Below are positions 1 to 11,199 of a DNA stretch of 64,000 nucleotides, in pieces. The position numbers and the translations under genes are program-made. Position 1 is the stretch's first letter. Each line of letters opens with the position of its first letter. Below the pieces are notes generated by a model. It worked only from the letters and a program-made list of their open reading frames with translations, ran no database searches and had not been told where the DNA came from. Source of the DNA: Hybos culiciformis (lineage: Eukaryota > Arthropoda > Insecta > Diptera > Hybotidae); assembly GCA_964007475.1 (NCBI GenBank), contig OZ023273.1:85950930-86014929 (forward strand), given 5' to 3'.

Positions 1-48
1 ATAAAACATATACCCAGGCCCAGGCCCGGCTCGTGGTTTTTTTTTTGG

Positions 49-469
49 GTACTTTTCCGTTAGCCGGGCGCAAATGTACGGCGCAAAAAATTAAAATGCA
101 AAGCGAAGCAGAAATGATGCCGAAAACTTATAGTCATTTAAAATGAATAGTTTTTTCGTGTATCGGTCACCTTTTTTTTTTTTTTCTTGGCGTGCTTCGC
201 GCGATGCGAATGGGACGGGGAGTCTGTAAATTTCTGCACCACTGGTGTAATTTAAAAAACGATCAGTTGTGCAGAAATTTACAGAGTCCCCGTCCCATTC
301 GCATCGCGCGCCAAGAAAAAAAAAAAAAAAGGTACCGCATGCCCCGATACACGAAAAAACTATTCAATTTTAATGACCATAAATTTTCGGTAACATTTCT
401 GCTTCGTTTTCCGTCTTGATTCACAATTTTTTGCGCCGTACATTTGCGCCCGGCTAACGGAAAAGTAAC
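49..469. mobile_element. Palindromic MITE / foldback element
   Basis: Terminal inverted repeats: the left end reads GTACTTTTCCGTTAGCCGGG and the right end is its near-perfect reverse complement, continuing through GCGCAAATGTACGGCGC. A second inner inverted pair (about 190-240 against 265-305, containing GCGAATGGGACGGGG) makes almost the whole 420 bp one hairpin with a small loop near 245-265. No coding capacity is expected; the short ORF inside is a by-product of the palindrome. A related GCGAATGGGACRSGG motif recurs near 54190-54310. The superfamily is unassigned because no clear target duplication is visible. Confidence 0.8.
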
Positions 470-1535
470 TTTTTTTGTGTGTGCGAGGAATGATTGGCGT
501 CTTTGAAAAAGTTTTCAATAGATACTAAAATGATATATAAAGCAAAAACTAGCTAAATTCATTTATGAAAAATGAGAACGTACAAAAGTTTTGATTAAAC
601 CTTTTATTATTAAATAATCCAAGTTCTTACAAAAACAAAAACAAAATTAATGAGAAAAACCTAATATAATATTACAAAATATATTTAATTACATAAATCT
701 GTAAAATATATGTAAATTACACAAATCTGTAACAAAAAATATTCGTTTTGAACTTCCTTTACACTCTACTACTTTTGCTCGTCTTGGTTTGATTTTAGAG
801 AAACCTTTCGGCAACACATCAAAGTTAATATTTTTAGAAATTTCAGATTCTATGGAGCAAGGATGTTGTATAAATGGATAAAGAATTTGCTTTCTTTATA
901 CTATAAACGATGAGGTAGTTTACATATGTTTTTTTTGCACCAAAATGTCAAAATGTTCAAAAAAAAAAAAAAACGAACAATGCCGTTGAGTTGGCGAGCA
1001 AATTAGTTTATTGGAGCAATCTGTGCAATAGAGACTTAAACAACAGCGACTGTGTAATAGCGACTTAAACAAATTGCTACCATTTAGACGAAAATATTAT
1101 TTCATAAATTTAAAAAGCCGCTCAAAGTAAAAAAATAATTAAAAATATACCTAATTAGAAAACAAAATGCTAAATACTCTTCTTTTTCTGGAAAACAGTT
1201 GCGGCAAACGTAGACGATTTGTCTAGTCTTCATGTATCAACTCATTCTTAACTCATTCTTAAATTTATTTTGATTTTTCTAGATTTTTTTATTTTCGAAC
1301 TAAATTTTCTGATTTGAAAATTTTTAAATCAACGAGTTGAACTTTTATTCAAACTAAAGCTCTTCGACTAGCTCGCTTCAGATTTCTAATTACTTCCAAT
1401 ATTTTTAAATAAACAAAAAAAAATCAAAATCACAATTGAAAAATTATTAATTTCCAATAAATTTAAAATAAAAGAAATAATTAAAAGTGAAATATTAATT
1501 CACATTAATAAAAATAATAATTAAAATTTGAGATA
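470..1535. other. AT-rich sequence upstream of the P-type element
   Basis: No convincing ORF or RNA gene. Poly-A/T runs and low-complexity AT sequence dominate. The 5' terminus and promoter of the downstream P-type transposon should lie here, but I could not find an inverted repeat pairing with sequence after its 3' end. Confidence 0.5.
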
Positions 1536-2652
1536 ATGAAGTGTTGTGTTAAAGGGTGCAAACATTATTTAAGTGGAAATAATAAAAATTATGGAATTTC
1601 TTCTCATAGGTAAGTATCTTTAAAATTATTTTTATTAAACATTATTTTTATTAAATATTATTTTTATTAAATATAATTTTTTTAAATATTTTATTTATTA
1701 TAAGTACAATTAGTAATATTTTATTAAAAATTAAAAGAAAAAATTAAAATTTGTATGGAAAAATATCGGGGGTTGGGGGGAAAACATAAAAAAAAAATTG
1801 CACCAAAACGTCAGATAAGAAAATATACAGAGTAATTGGCTTAATTTTTTAAAATCAAATGTTAGTCAGAGGACTTGGATTAGGTTAGGTGTAAAATTAT
1901 TTTTATTTCAAAATAAAGTCAATGCATTCCAAAAATCTCTCTAGGCGTAAGTGAAGCTTAAGTGTGCAAGCTCGATTTGGCTGAAACTTGTTGAGGAGGT
2001 AGAGTCGCCATAAAACCCAAATCAGAGATATGGCCCTAATGCATAAAAATGTTTAAAATAGGAAGCTGTTATGCTGAATGGGGGACAGCTGCCGCCTCTC
2101 TGAAACTCCTAGGAATTTTTTTGCTTCTAAGCTTCGAGAAAAAAAAGGGCAAACCGGGAATAAAAAATAAGCTGCAGTTTATGTGAACCACTCAGAACCA
2201 GCTGAAACTTGGAGGGGGGGTAGAGGCGGTGCCAAACTTCCAAAACTGAAATCAGTTCTTGGGTCAAAGGCCCCGTTTCGGAGATACGGCTCCTCGAAGT
2301 TTTCATACATTTTATTTGGGACATTTTTTTTTTTTTGTTCGATTTATCCCATTTTTTTGAAGAGAGTGTAGGGGGCAGTGCCCGCCCGCCGCCCCCACTC
2401 CCTCCTCTTGTTTTGGGCCCCCCTTTATCCTTTTCCTTTATATTAAAATAGTATATTATACAATTTTTTTACTGTTGCAGATTTCCTAATGATCAGGAGT
2501 ATAAGGAAATATGGATGAAGGCGGCGGGAATACCAAACTCAAGTAATGTTCAAAATGAAAGAATTTGTTCTGAGCATTTCGAAGACAATTGTTTTATAGG
2601 AACAAGGACCAAGACTCTTCGAAGTTATGCAATACCTACATTGAAATTAGGT
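1536..2652 (+). pseudogene. THAP domain of P-element-type transposase (exons 1-2)
   Basis: Exon 1 (1536-1609) starts MKCCVKGCKHY, the C-x2-4-C half of a THAP C2CH zinc finger, and ends at a perfect GTAAGT donor. Exon 2 (2481-2652, after TGTTGCAG) restores the frame across an AGA codon and gives RFPNDQEYKEIW, then CSEHFEDNCF with the last Cys and His, then AIPTLKLG, matching the THAP AVPTIF-type box. It ends before GTACGT in phase 0. THAP domains are the site-specific DNA-binding module of P-element transposases and of host THAP proteins. Domain identity and splice phases are directly visible; transposase membership is inferred from the downstream exons. All zinc-ligand candidates are present, so this part is not itself broken. 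Confidence 0.85.
1610..2480 (+). other. Intron 1 of the P-type gene, containing a dispersed repeat
   Basis: AT-rich intron with GTAAGT donor and TGCAG acceptor. Its 3' half (about 2040-2420) is GC-richer and carries a dispersed repeat recognised by AGCTGAAACTTGGAGGGGGG followed by GTAGAGGCGGTGCC. The same phrase occurs near 45195-45240, with relatives near 45005-45090 and 53160-53260. Family unknown. Confidence 0.6.
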
Positions 2653-2725
2653 GTACGTTTTACTATATTTTACGCAAACTTTGACAGTATAAGTAGACGG
2701 CTTAATTTATAATTATTTTTTGCAG

Positions 2726-2890
2726 ATACCCGCAAGCTCTACATTCATACCTCAAATACAATGCCAAAACATTTCGGAAAATTATGGATCAGACATTTTC
2801 TGCTTGGATGACAATTTGGATCCTATAAATAAATCTTTGGAGGGTAAAATTTACGATGAAAATGCAAATCCAAACCTACCAACAGAACAA
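2726..2890 (+). pseudogene. P-type transposase exon 3 (linker)
   Basis: 55 codons, phase 0 at both ends, between TTTTTTGCAG and GTAAGT. It encodes a low-complexity acidic linker ending NPNLPTEQ. The following exon (4261-4410) is also phase 0-0 and ends SNLPTEQ before an almost identical donor context; both start with an I-x-x-x-TFI pattern and contain (K/E)SLE. The two are therefore probably a tandem exon duplication. In P-type transposases this region lies between the THAP domain and the coiled coil. Function beyond a linker is unknown. Confidence 0.65.
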
Positions 2891-2985
2891 GTAAGTAAAA
2901 AATTAAAAATACCGTATTTATTAAAATATAATTCCGGATTCTATATCTACATTAAAATAAATTATAAGTGTTAGAATATTTAACG

Positions 2986-4203
2986 CAGTGGCATGCGGTG
3001 ACTTTTATTTGAAGGTGTGCACCCTTGGAATGACCCAGAACCAATGACGAGGACTTAGAAGGACTATGGTTCCATTTCTTTTTTATTTATTTTTTTTTTT
3101 TTTTTTATTAATCTAGATTGTAGTTAATTATAATTTATAATGTTTTGAATTAAATTTAATTTCACAATAGTGCTTCTCCTCAAAAAAATTTTAAAATAAA
3201 AATATTCTGTGTAAAAAAATTCAACATGCATTTTGTTACTGTAATTTCCTTTTGAGATTTAATTACACCAAACAAAACTAGAATATTTTACATTCAGAAT
3301 ATTTTTATTCCAAAATTTTCATTAAACTAAATTTTAACAAAAACATTTCATTAAACAATTTTTTTTTAAAGACAACATTATTGTCACTTACAACCGTTTA
3401 CTTTTCAGAACCTTACACCTTCACAGTTTTCCACTAGAGTTTTTATGTTCAGAGAGAGAAAAATTCCCTTGAGCGGCAAAACATCAAAAGCACAAAACAA
3501 AACAAAACAAAACAAACACACCTTCCCAGTTTTCCACTAGAGTTTTTATGTTCAGAGAGAGAAAAATTCCCTTGAGCGGCAAAACATCAAAAGCACAAAA
3601 CAAAACAAAACAAACACACCTTCACAGTTTTCCACTAGAGAAAAATTCCAGAGAGAGAAAAATTCCCTTGAGCGGCAAAACATCAAAAGCACAAAACAAT
3701 ATAAAAAGCTTACACCTTCACAGTTTTCCACTAGAGTTTTTTGTGTAGGATCAGAAATTGTTTATAATGTTCGTTTGTTGATAGAGAGGTGCAGAAATTT
3801 TGTAGCACACAAAAGGATTTATTTTTTGTTATTTTGCTTGTGTAAAATGATTACGCATGCGCAATGCTGGAAATTTTTTATATGAAAAATAAAAAGCTTT
3901 ATTACTTTTGTTCAAGCAAGTTGTGCTAGCACCTGATTAGCACCAAAAAATTTGTTATAACTATAATTGCTGTGCGATAATGGTAAATTTTTAGTTTTTA
4001 CTTTTTTCAGATTCTAACGCGATTTTTGAAAATATTCAGAGTACTTTTGTTTGCCAGTTTGTATTGAAAAAAAAAAAACATATTGATTTAAAAACTCTAG
4101 CTAGTTATAATTTTTTTTTATAATTTTATTTTGATAAGGTATTTTTTAAGAGAGTGTGCTCTGCACCTGGAGCACCTGGAGCACCTTAGACCGCTTGCCA
4201 CTG
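2986..4203. mobile_element. Non-autonomous hAT element inside the P-type intron
   Basis: Bounded by CAGTGGCATGCGGT on the left and the reverse complement of CAGTGGCAAGCGGT on the right, flanked by a perfect 8-bp target duplication ATTTAACG (2978-2985 and 4204-4211). An 8-bp duplication and CAGNG termini are diagnostic of hAT. The 1218-bp interior has no transposase; it holds a minisatellite (3411-3740) and a GCACCTGGA short repeat at the right end. Its interior provides the breakpoint (3131) used in every downstream tandem unit, so it inserted before that amplification. Confidence 0.88.
3411..3740. repeat. Minisatellite inside the hAT, about 96-106-bp units
   Basis: At least three and a half units, each with ACACCTTCMCAGTTTTCCAC, a GAGAGAGAAAAATTCCC block, TTGAGCGGCAAAACATC, and a (CAAAA)n tail of varying length. 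The array is carried along in units B, C and D (near 9670-10000, 15500-15830 and 21340-21665). Confidence 0.85.
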
Positions 4204-4260
4204 ATTTAACGTAGAGAACCGAGGTAGAAGATTCAAACTAAAGAGTTCATTATTTTTCAG

Positions 4261-4410
4261 ATCTTTCCCAATTATACTTTTATTTCGGAACCAGACTTTT
4301 TGTTTATATATGACAATTTTGCTGTAGCTAATGAATCTTTGGAGGTTCAAAACTACGAGCAAAATCCAATTGCATCATCATTTGTCGTTTCAAACTTACC
4401 AACAGAACAA
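4261..4410 (+). pseudogene. P-type transposase exon 4 (unit A)
   Basis: 50 codons between TTTTTCAG and GTAAGT, phase 0-0, ending NLPTEQ like exon 3. Repeated at 10537-10686 (unit B), 16367-16516 (unit C) and 22183-22332 (unit D) with the same splice sites. The copies are nearly identical, so they show no independent constraint since amplification. Confidence 0.65.
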
Positions 4411-5109
4411 GTAAGTAAAAAAATAAAAATATTTATCAAAATATAAAATGAAGGTTGAAACTTTACACAAATATTATTTTTTCATGATTTAGAAAGCAGC
4501 AAAACAATTTTTTTGTTGGCGTACTACAGGTATAAGAGACTGTCGTCATAGTTGAGGTCGTTATTGAGCTTTTATAAAGTAGTAAACATTATCAAACTAA
4601 GTATTCTAGAAATTTGTTTACAAACATTTTAAGGTTTTGTGCACGTTTTCTTTACTTTACTTTACTTTATTTTATTATATTTTTAAACTTTTATGTTATC
4701 TATATTACTACATCATATTCACATCTGCATCATATTTACTTACTCATTTATTTATTTTTACTTAACTAAATTTACTAATATTTTACTTTAATTTACTAAA
4801 GTTAATTCTATCTGTCTAACTTGAAAGCTTGGTTATATCTTTTAATTTTTCATTTGTGTTACTTTAGAAATTTAGTTGGTATTTCAATAGGTAAATTTTT
4901 TTCAGTTGTAATTTTATTTTTAAGTATGTAAATCCCATTTATGCATTTATAATATTATTCGATATATGGTTATATATGGTTATGTGTGTATAACCTCCTT
5001 TAGTTACAATATTTTGCTACAGAAGAAATCAGATTTTGAAAAATAACAATTGTAAATAAACCAAAAAAAAAAAAACAATATTCGCATCGTAATATTAAAT
5101 ATTTTTAAG

Positions 5110-6153
5110 CATCAAGATCAGTCATCATTACAATCAATATCAGAAACAATCCATCCATTACCATTATTAAAAGTGGAAACTTTGAAAGAAGCTTTGATAT
5201 CTTCTGACAATTCTGAATTTAAAACCCCAAGAAAAACGCGCTTGAAAAATAAATGAATAAAAACTTAACAATAGATACCAAAGCTCAGCAAATACAACAA
5301 ATAATTTTATAAATATTCTGTTCTGAAAACAGCATATCGAAATCAACAAAAGAAAATAAAAGGTCTCCATCAGCAAATAAGAAGACAGCATAAAAAAATT
5401 TCAAGCCTTGAAGCTGTGCTCAAAAATTTGGAGCAAAAAAATTTTATAAATGACGAGTTGAGCCAGCTACTCGCAATAGATAATCCAATTTCTAAGCAAC
5501 TATTGGAAAGACAACTCTCAAAAAAAAAAAAACTTCCAGTTGATAAGACATACCCGAAAGAACTGAAAACTTTTGCGCTAAATTTAATTTTTTTTTCTCC
5601 AAAAGCGTATAGCTACATGAGAGAAACCTTCGATTGTGCTTTGCCACATCTATCAACTATAAGTAAATAGTATAAAAGCTATAATTGTCTACCAGGATTT
5701 ACCCAAGAAGCATTGACAGCTCTCAAAATAGCATGCGATGCCGCCAAAGCCCAAATTGAATAAATTTTTGTGCAACTTATGTTCGACGAAATTCACATAA
5801 GAACTCAAATTGAATGGGATGGTCAAAGAAGTTACGGTTTTGTTGAAAATGGAATTGGAAAGCAATCTGATGTGGAGGCCAATCAAATTCTGGTCTTTAT
5901 GATTGTCGCCATTAATAGATCTTGGAAAATCCCCATTGGATATTTTCCAATAGTTTCGTTGACTGGTGAGCAGAAAACAAATTTATTACTTCATGCAATA
6001 GAATTGATAAATGAATGTGGAGTTAAGTTGATTGGGGTAACATTCGATGGTGCTCCATGTAATTATGCCATGTGCAATTTATTGGGAGGTGAACTATCAG
6101 CAAATAATACAAATTATTACTTTCTGGACGAAAAAACGGGCTCGACAGTGTAC
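5110..6153 (+). pseudogene. P-type transposase, coiled coil and N-terminal catalytic region, truncated (unit A)
   Basis: Exon 5 begins after TTTTTAAG with HQDQSSLQSIS and runs to TPRKTRLKNK then a stop. After disrupted sequence the frame resumes in a Lys/Gln/Leu-rich coiled coil (about 5330-5460, HQQIRRQHKKISSLE) typical of the region after a THAP domain. It continues through PKAYSYMRETF, then MFDEIHIR and GVTFDG, the likely first two catalytic acidic sites of the RNase H-like fold. The gene is cut at TGTAC (6153), where unrelated inverted sequence starts. Lesions: TGA after LKNK, TAG in place of Trp at 5668, and TAA before IFVQLMFDE. It cannot make a functional transposase. The 149-residue piece ending FLDEKTGSTVY is genuine; residues beyond the junction are not. 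Confidence 0.85.
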
Positions 6154-7794
6154 ATTATTTGTACTAATGATAATGCTACCGGAACTGTCGGGATTTATAA
6201 TCTCACCTTCAGCTATTAATTTAGACAGGTAGGTAAAATCTAAATTTGCTGGCTTAATAATTTCGACGCTTTGAACGATTGCTTTTCCAGAATCACTAAC
6301 AGGAAGCTGTGATTCCATTTGAGAAGAAGTAGAAGAATGCGCCATCTGTTGTTGATCAAGATGATCATCTTTTGCGGGAATGTTACCAGCGAACTTTGTA
6401 GGTAATTTAGTTTGAATTTCAGATTTTTCGCTTTCACTCAAGGTGTCTGTTTCTTCAGCTCCAGCGGACGATTCATCAATAGAATTTTGGTGTTTTGTGA
6501 TAGACAGCACGAATCGCTTCAAATTTTTTAATTGTTGTTGACTCTTATTCCATTGCTCTTTAGCCAAAGTTAATACTTTTAATTGAAGCTCTAAAAGGGA
6601 AAATAAATTGTGTCATCTAAAAAATAAGTAATATTTTTTTAAAATAATGAATCATTTAAAAAAAAAAAAGAAGAAGCACATCATAAAAACATACATAATA
6701 TTTTATCTGTTCATACAAACCCATTTTGTAGGCCTATATACTTCTTTTTTTTGTGTTCAATTTGCAAACAATGTTTGCAAATTGAATAACCTTATTTAAG
6801 TGACCAATCAATACTCTACAGACTTACTTTCAGATGTATTAGGTTCCATATTTCGGATAATAATCCCTATCAATAAATCAGGTCTTGTGTCATCGTCAAA
6901 AAATTTCATATTATTATTGGACTGAAGGACGCTGGGTAATTGTTTTTGACCATTTAATGTGTGGATATAAAAATCTTTGATACCTTTTGATGGGGATCTA
7001 ACTACACCTAAGCGTCTATTATGATCCAAATACTTTTGTGTAGCTAAATATGCTCCATATTGAGATTCTTGAAATGGTGATAGTCGAACTATAACAATTT
7101 CTTTGTTCAAACTCTTTTTTATTTTGACAATATAATCCCAAACAGTTTCTGGACTGATTAATCCAATCACATCTAATTCTTCCGATAAATCTTTTTCCAT
7201 ATTATGAATTATTCCAGAAACCTAAGTGTTAAACATATTAATGTAATTAATACATATTACATAACCATATATTTAACTTATTTTTAATTAAAAGGTATAA
7301 TAATGATATAAGTGATATTAATGTGAACTTAAATTTTATTCTCAGTAAAAAAATTTTACCTTGTGTCTTGAAAATGATTATTATAATCTATGTATAATAT
7401 AATAATAAAGATTGACTACAAAATGGATCTAAATGATAGACATTCGAGCAATACCATAATATACATTTTTTTTCAATCTTAAATAAGTCTGAAGCAGTTC
7501 TTCTATTAGAACTAGTGATGGTTTAAGAAAAAAAAAAATAGTTAATAAGTCGATTATTACTTTATTAGTGACCCAATCAAAATAAGGACGTTCGAGAAGA
7601 ATGATACAAAGCAAAAAGGACTACTCGGTTTCAATTTAATCCAATCTAGTACTAACCGGTTGTATTAATATTTGAAAAGCTCCAACATCAAATATTTTCA
7701 TACTGCCGCTCCATTCCCAATATTCATTTTCATCGGGTGATGGTGGAGTTGGTATTTGAACAGTACTTGTACATAGTTTATCAAAATAGTTCAT
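6154..7794 (-). pseudogene. PHF3/DIDO-like SPOC-domain gene fragment (unit A)
   Basis: Three exons join in phase on the minus strand. Exon a (7794-7657) is 46 codons, with NEYWEWSGSMKIFDVGAF ending at a G|GTTAGT donor. Exon b (7221-6828) reads VSGIIHNM, then ISPETVWDYIVKIKKSL, FGVV-type RLGVVRSPSKGIKDFYIH, and RPDLLIGIIIRN, ending before GTAAGT. Exon c (6590 to the junction at 6154) is a Ser/Glu/Gln-rich tail. This order and these motifs are those of the SPOC domain of PHF3, DIDO1, SPOCD1 and fly PPS, which in PHF3 binds the phosphorylated CTD of RNA polymerase II. Introns are retained, so this is captured genomic DNA, not a retrocopy. PHD and TFIIS-type domains are absent. The tail runs into antisense P sequence, adding about 17 foreign residues. 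I call it a captured fragment; whether it is expressed is unknown. Confidence 0.8.
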
Positions 7795-7931
7795 TTTATA
7801 TATATTTCAATAGATTCAGATTCTACGATGCAAGTTAATTATTTATAACACTGAAATGAATAAATGAATGAATGAATGAATGAATAAATGAATGAATGAA
7901 AAATAAACAAAAGTTCCAAAAAAATAAACAG

Positions 7932-8685
7932 AAGTTACTTGCACTTCTGTTTTTATTAGAATTTTTCACGGTGTAGAAGATAGGGCGGAAGTCATAGTAC
8001 AAAAAGAAAGGTAATTGAAAAGCCCGTGTTTTTCTAGAACATTGTATATGTCTAAATCCTACACTGAGAAAAATTCTAGAACAAAAACTTTTAAATTTCC
8101 TGTTTTTGTTCTAGAATTTTTTACAGTGTAGAAGATAGGGCTGAATCCATGGTACGAAACGAAAGGTAATTGAAAAGCCCGTGTTTTTCTAAAACATTGT
8201 ATATGTCTAAATCCTACACTGAGAAAAGTCGTAGAACAAAAACTTTTAAATTTCCTGTTTTTGTTCTAGAATTTTTTAAAGTGTAGAAGATAAGGCTGAA
8301 TCCATAGTACGAAAAGAAAGGTGATTGAAAAGCCCGTGTTTTTCTTAAACATTATAAATGTCTAGATCCTACACTGAAAAAAATTGTAGAACAAAAACTT
8401 TTAAATTTCCTGTTTTTGTTCTAGAATTTTTCACAGTGTAGAAGATAGGGCGGAAGTCATAGTACAAAAAGAAAGGTAATTGAAAAGCCCGTGTTTATCT
8501 AGAACATTGTATATGTCTAAATCCTACACTGAGAAAAATTCTAGAACAAAAACTTTTAAATTTCTTGTTTTTGTTGTAGAATTTTTTACAGTGTAGAAGA
8601 TAGGGCTGAACTCATGGTACGAAACGAAAGGTAATTGAAAAGCCCGTGTTTTTCTGCAACATTATATATGTCTAGATCCGACAAT
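7932..8685. repeat. 155-bp satellite, five units, each with a hairpin (unit A)
   Basis: GTGTAGAAGATARGGC recurs at 7971, 8126, 8281, 8436 and 8591, an exact 155-bp period. Within each unit CTACACTGAGAAAAATTCTA pairs with its reverse complement about 13 nt away (around TTTTAAATTTCCT), giving an AT-rich stem of about 30 bp. Preceded by a GAAT microsatellite (7853-7912). Also present in units B and C. Confidence 0.92.
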
Positions 8686-9382
8686 ATTATTATAAATTTA
8701 CTTAGGATGTGTATTTCTGTTAGATTAAATAAATAAATGTAGGAATAGTTGAATATTTTTATGAATTTATATGAATTATTATATTTTTATTTAATTAATG
8801 ATAAGATTGAATAGAAAATTATATAAATAGGTGATTATTTTTATGAATTATATATGAAGTTTTTATTTTTTTATTAAATTGAATATTATGTAAGTTTTTA
8901 ATGTAAGTTAAAAATCTGTAAGGTTGTGATCCGATAGATTAAAATGAAATAAATAAATTGTAAAAAAAAAAAAAATTTTTAAGTAAATAAGTGTAAGCAA
9001 TTACCTTCCAACAGCCTCGATATAATGTTGTCAATATTTGATAATTCGAAAACAAATTAAAAATTTGTTATTTTTATTTTATTTTTTAAATTAATTAAAA
9101 AATATTTTTTTTTATATATTTTCATTAAGTACAGTCACAACTTTTTTTTTGATAATAGTGGTGTTCACACAAAATTTAATTAAAATTCTTTATTTGTTTA
9201 TTTTTTGTAATAATTTTCGAATTAATTAATTTTTTTTTTTTTACTATATTTTTTTTATTGTTGAATTTAACTGAAAAAAAAACGGCAATTTTGAATTACA
9301 AAACTTTATTTGTTTTTTTAATTTTGTTAGATTAAAATTTTGTTAGATTAAGCCTCGATATAATGTTGTCAATATTTGATAA
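8686..9382. other. AT-rich filler with a 34-bp direct repeat
   Basis: No gene. AGCCTCGATATAATGTTGTC plus 14 further bases occurs at 9013-9046 and again at 9352-9385, immediately at the junction with the next tandem unit. The second copy looks like junction filler templated from nearby sequence. Confidence 0.7.
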
Positions 9383-11199
9383 TAATTTATAATGTTTTGA
9401 ATTAAATTTAATTTCACAAAAAAATTTGTTTGTGCTTCTCCTCAAAAAAATTTTAAAATAAAAATATTCTGTGTAAAAAAATTCAACATGCATTTTGTTA
9501 CTGTAATTTCCTTTTGAGATTTAATTACACCAAACAAAACTAGAATATTTTACATTCAGAATATTTTTATTCCAAAATTTTCATTAAACTAAATTTTAAC
9601 AAAAACATTTCATTAAACAATTTTTTTTTAAAGACAACATTATTGTCACTTACAACCGTTTACTTTTCAGAACCTTACACCTTCACAGTTTTCCACTAGA
9701 GTTTTTATGTTCAGAGAGAGAAAAATTCCCTTGAGCGGCAAAACATCAAAAGCACAAAACAAAACAAAACAAAACAAACACACCTTCCCAGTTTTCCACT
9801 AGAGTTTTTATGTTCAGAGAGAGAAAAATTCCCTTGAGCGGCAAAACATCAAAAGCACAAAACAAAACAAAACAAAACAAACACACCTTCACAGTTTTCC
9901 ACTAGAGAAAAATTCCAGAGAGAGAAAAATTCCCTTGAGCGGCAAAACATCAAAAGCACAAAACAATATAAAAAGCTTACACCTTCACAGTTTTCCACTA
10001 GAGTTTTTTGTGTAGGATCAGAAATTGTTTATAATGTTCGTTTGTTGATAGAGAGATGCAGAAATTTTGTAGCACACAAAAGGATTTATTTTTTATTATT
10101 TTGCTTGTGTAAAATGATTACGCATGCGCAATGCTGGAAATTTTTTATATGAAAAATAAAAAGCTTTATTACTTTTGTTCAAGCAAGTTGTGCTAGCACC
10201 TGATTAGCACCAAAAAATTTGTTATAACTATAATTGCTGTGCGATAATGGTAAATTTTTAGTTTTTACTTTTTTCAGATTCTAACGCGATTTTTGAAAAT
10301 ATTCAGAGTACTTTTGTTTGCCAGTTTGTATTGAAAAAAAAAAAACATATTGATTTAAAAACTCTAGCTAGTTATAATTTTTTTTTATAATTTTATTTTG
10401 ATAAGGTATTTTTTAAGAGAGTGTGCTCTGCACCTGGAGCACCTGGAGCACCTGGAGCACCTTAGACCGCTTGCCACTGATTTAACGTAGAGAACCGAGG
10501 TAGAAGATTCAAACTAAAGAGTTCATTATTTTTCAGATCTTTCCCAATTATACTTTTATTTCGGAACCAGACTTTTTGTTTATATATGACAATTTTGCTG
10601 TAGCTAATGAATCTTTGGAGGTTCAAAACTACGAGCAAAATCCAATTGCATCATCATTTGTCGTTTCAAACTTACCAACAGAACAAGTAAGTAAAAAAAT
10701 AAAAATATTTATCAAAATATAAAATGAAGGTTGAAACTTTACACAAATATTATTTTTTCATGATTTAGAAAGCAGCAAAACAATTTTTTTGTTGGCGTAC
10801 TACAGGTATAAGAGACTGTCGTCATAGTTGAGGTCGTTATTGAGCTTTTATAAAGTAGTAAACATTATCAAACTAAGTATTCTAGAAATTTGTTTACAAA
10901 CATTTTAAGGTTTTGTGCACGTTTTCTTTACTTTAATTTACTTTATTTTATTATATTTTTAAACTTTTATGTTATCTATATTACTACATCATATTCAAAT
11001 CTGCATCATATTTACTTACTCATTTATTTATTTTTACTTAACTAAATTTACTATTATTTTACTTTAATTTACTAAAGTTAATTCTATCTGTCTAACTTGA
11101 AAGCTTGGTTATATCTTTTAATTTTTCATTTGTGTTACTTTAGAAATTTAGTTGGTATTTCAATAGGTAAATTTTTTTCAGTTGTAATTTTATTTTTAA

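Larger units (their letters stand above)
3131..9382. repeat. Composite tandem unit A (6252 bp)
   Basis: First of three tandem composite units: 3' part of the nested hAT, P exon 4, P coiled-coil/catalytic region to 6153, an inverted SPOC-gene fragment (6154-7794), a 155-bp hairpin satellite and AT-rich filler. The unit restarts at 9383 with the same TAATTTATAATG sequence as 3131. It differs from units B and C in keeping about 410 bp around 4930-5360 that they lack, and in having TAG where they have TGG at 5668-5670. Confidence 0.9.

Noticed and set aside
3548..3748. Repetitive ORF with SGKTSKAQN repeats
   Set aside because: Direct translation of the hAT minisatellite.
6240..6437. Leu/Lys-rich minus-strand ORF in each tandem unit
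   Set aside because: Shadow of SPOC exon c in another frame.
7853..8690. CRISPR-like regular repeats
   Set aside because: Eukaryotic window; units are contiguous with no unique spacers and no cas genes.
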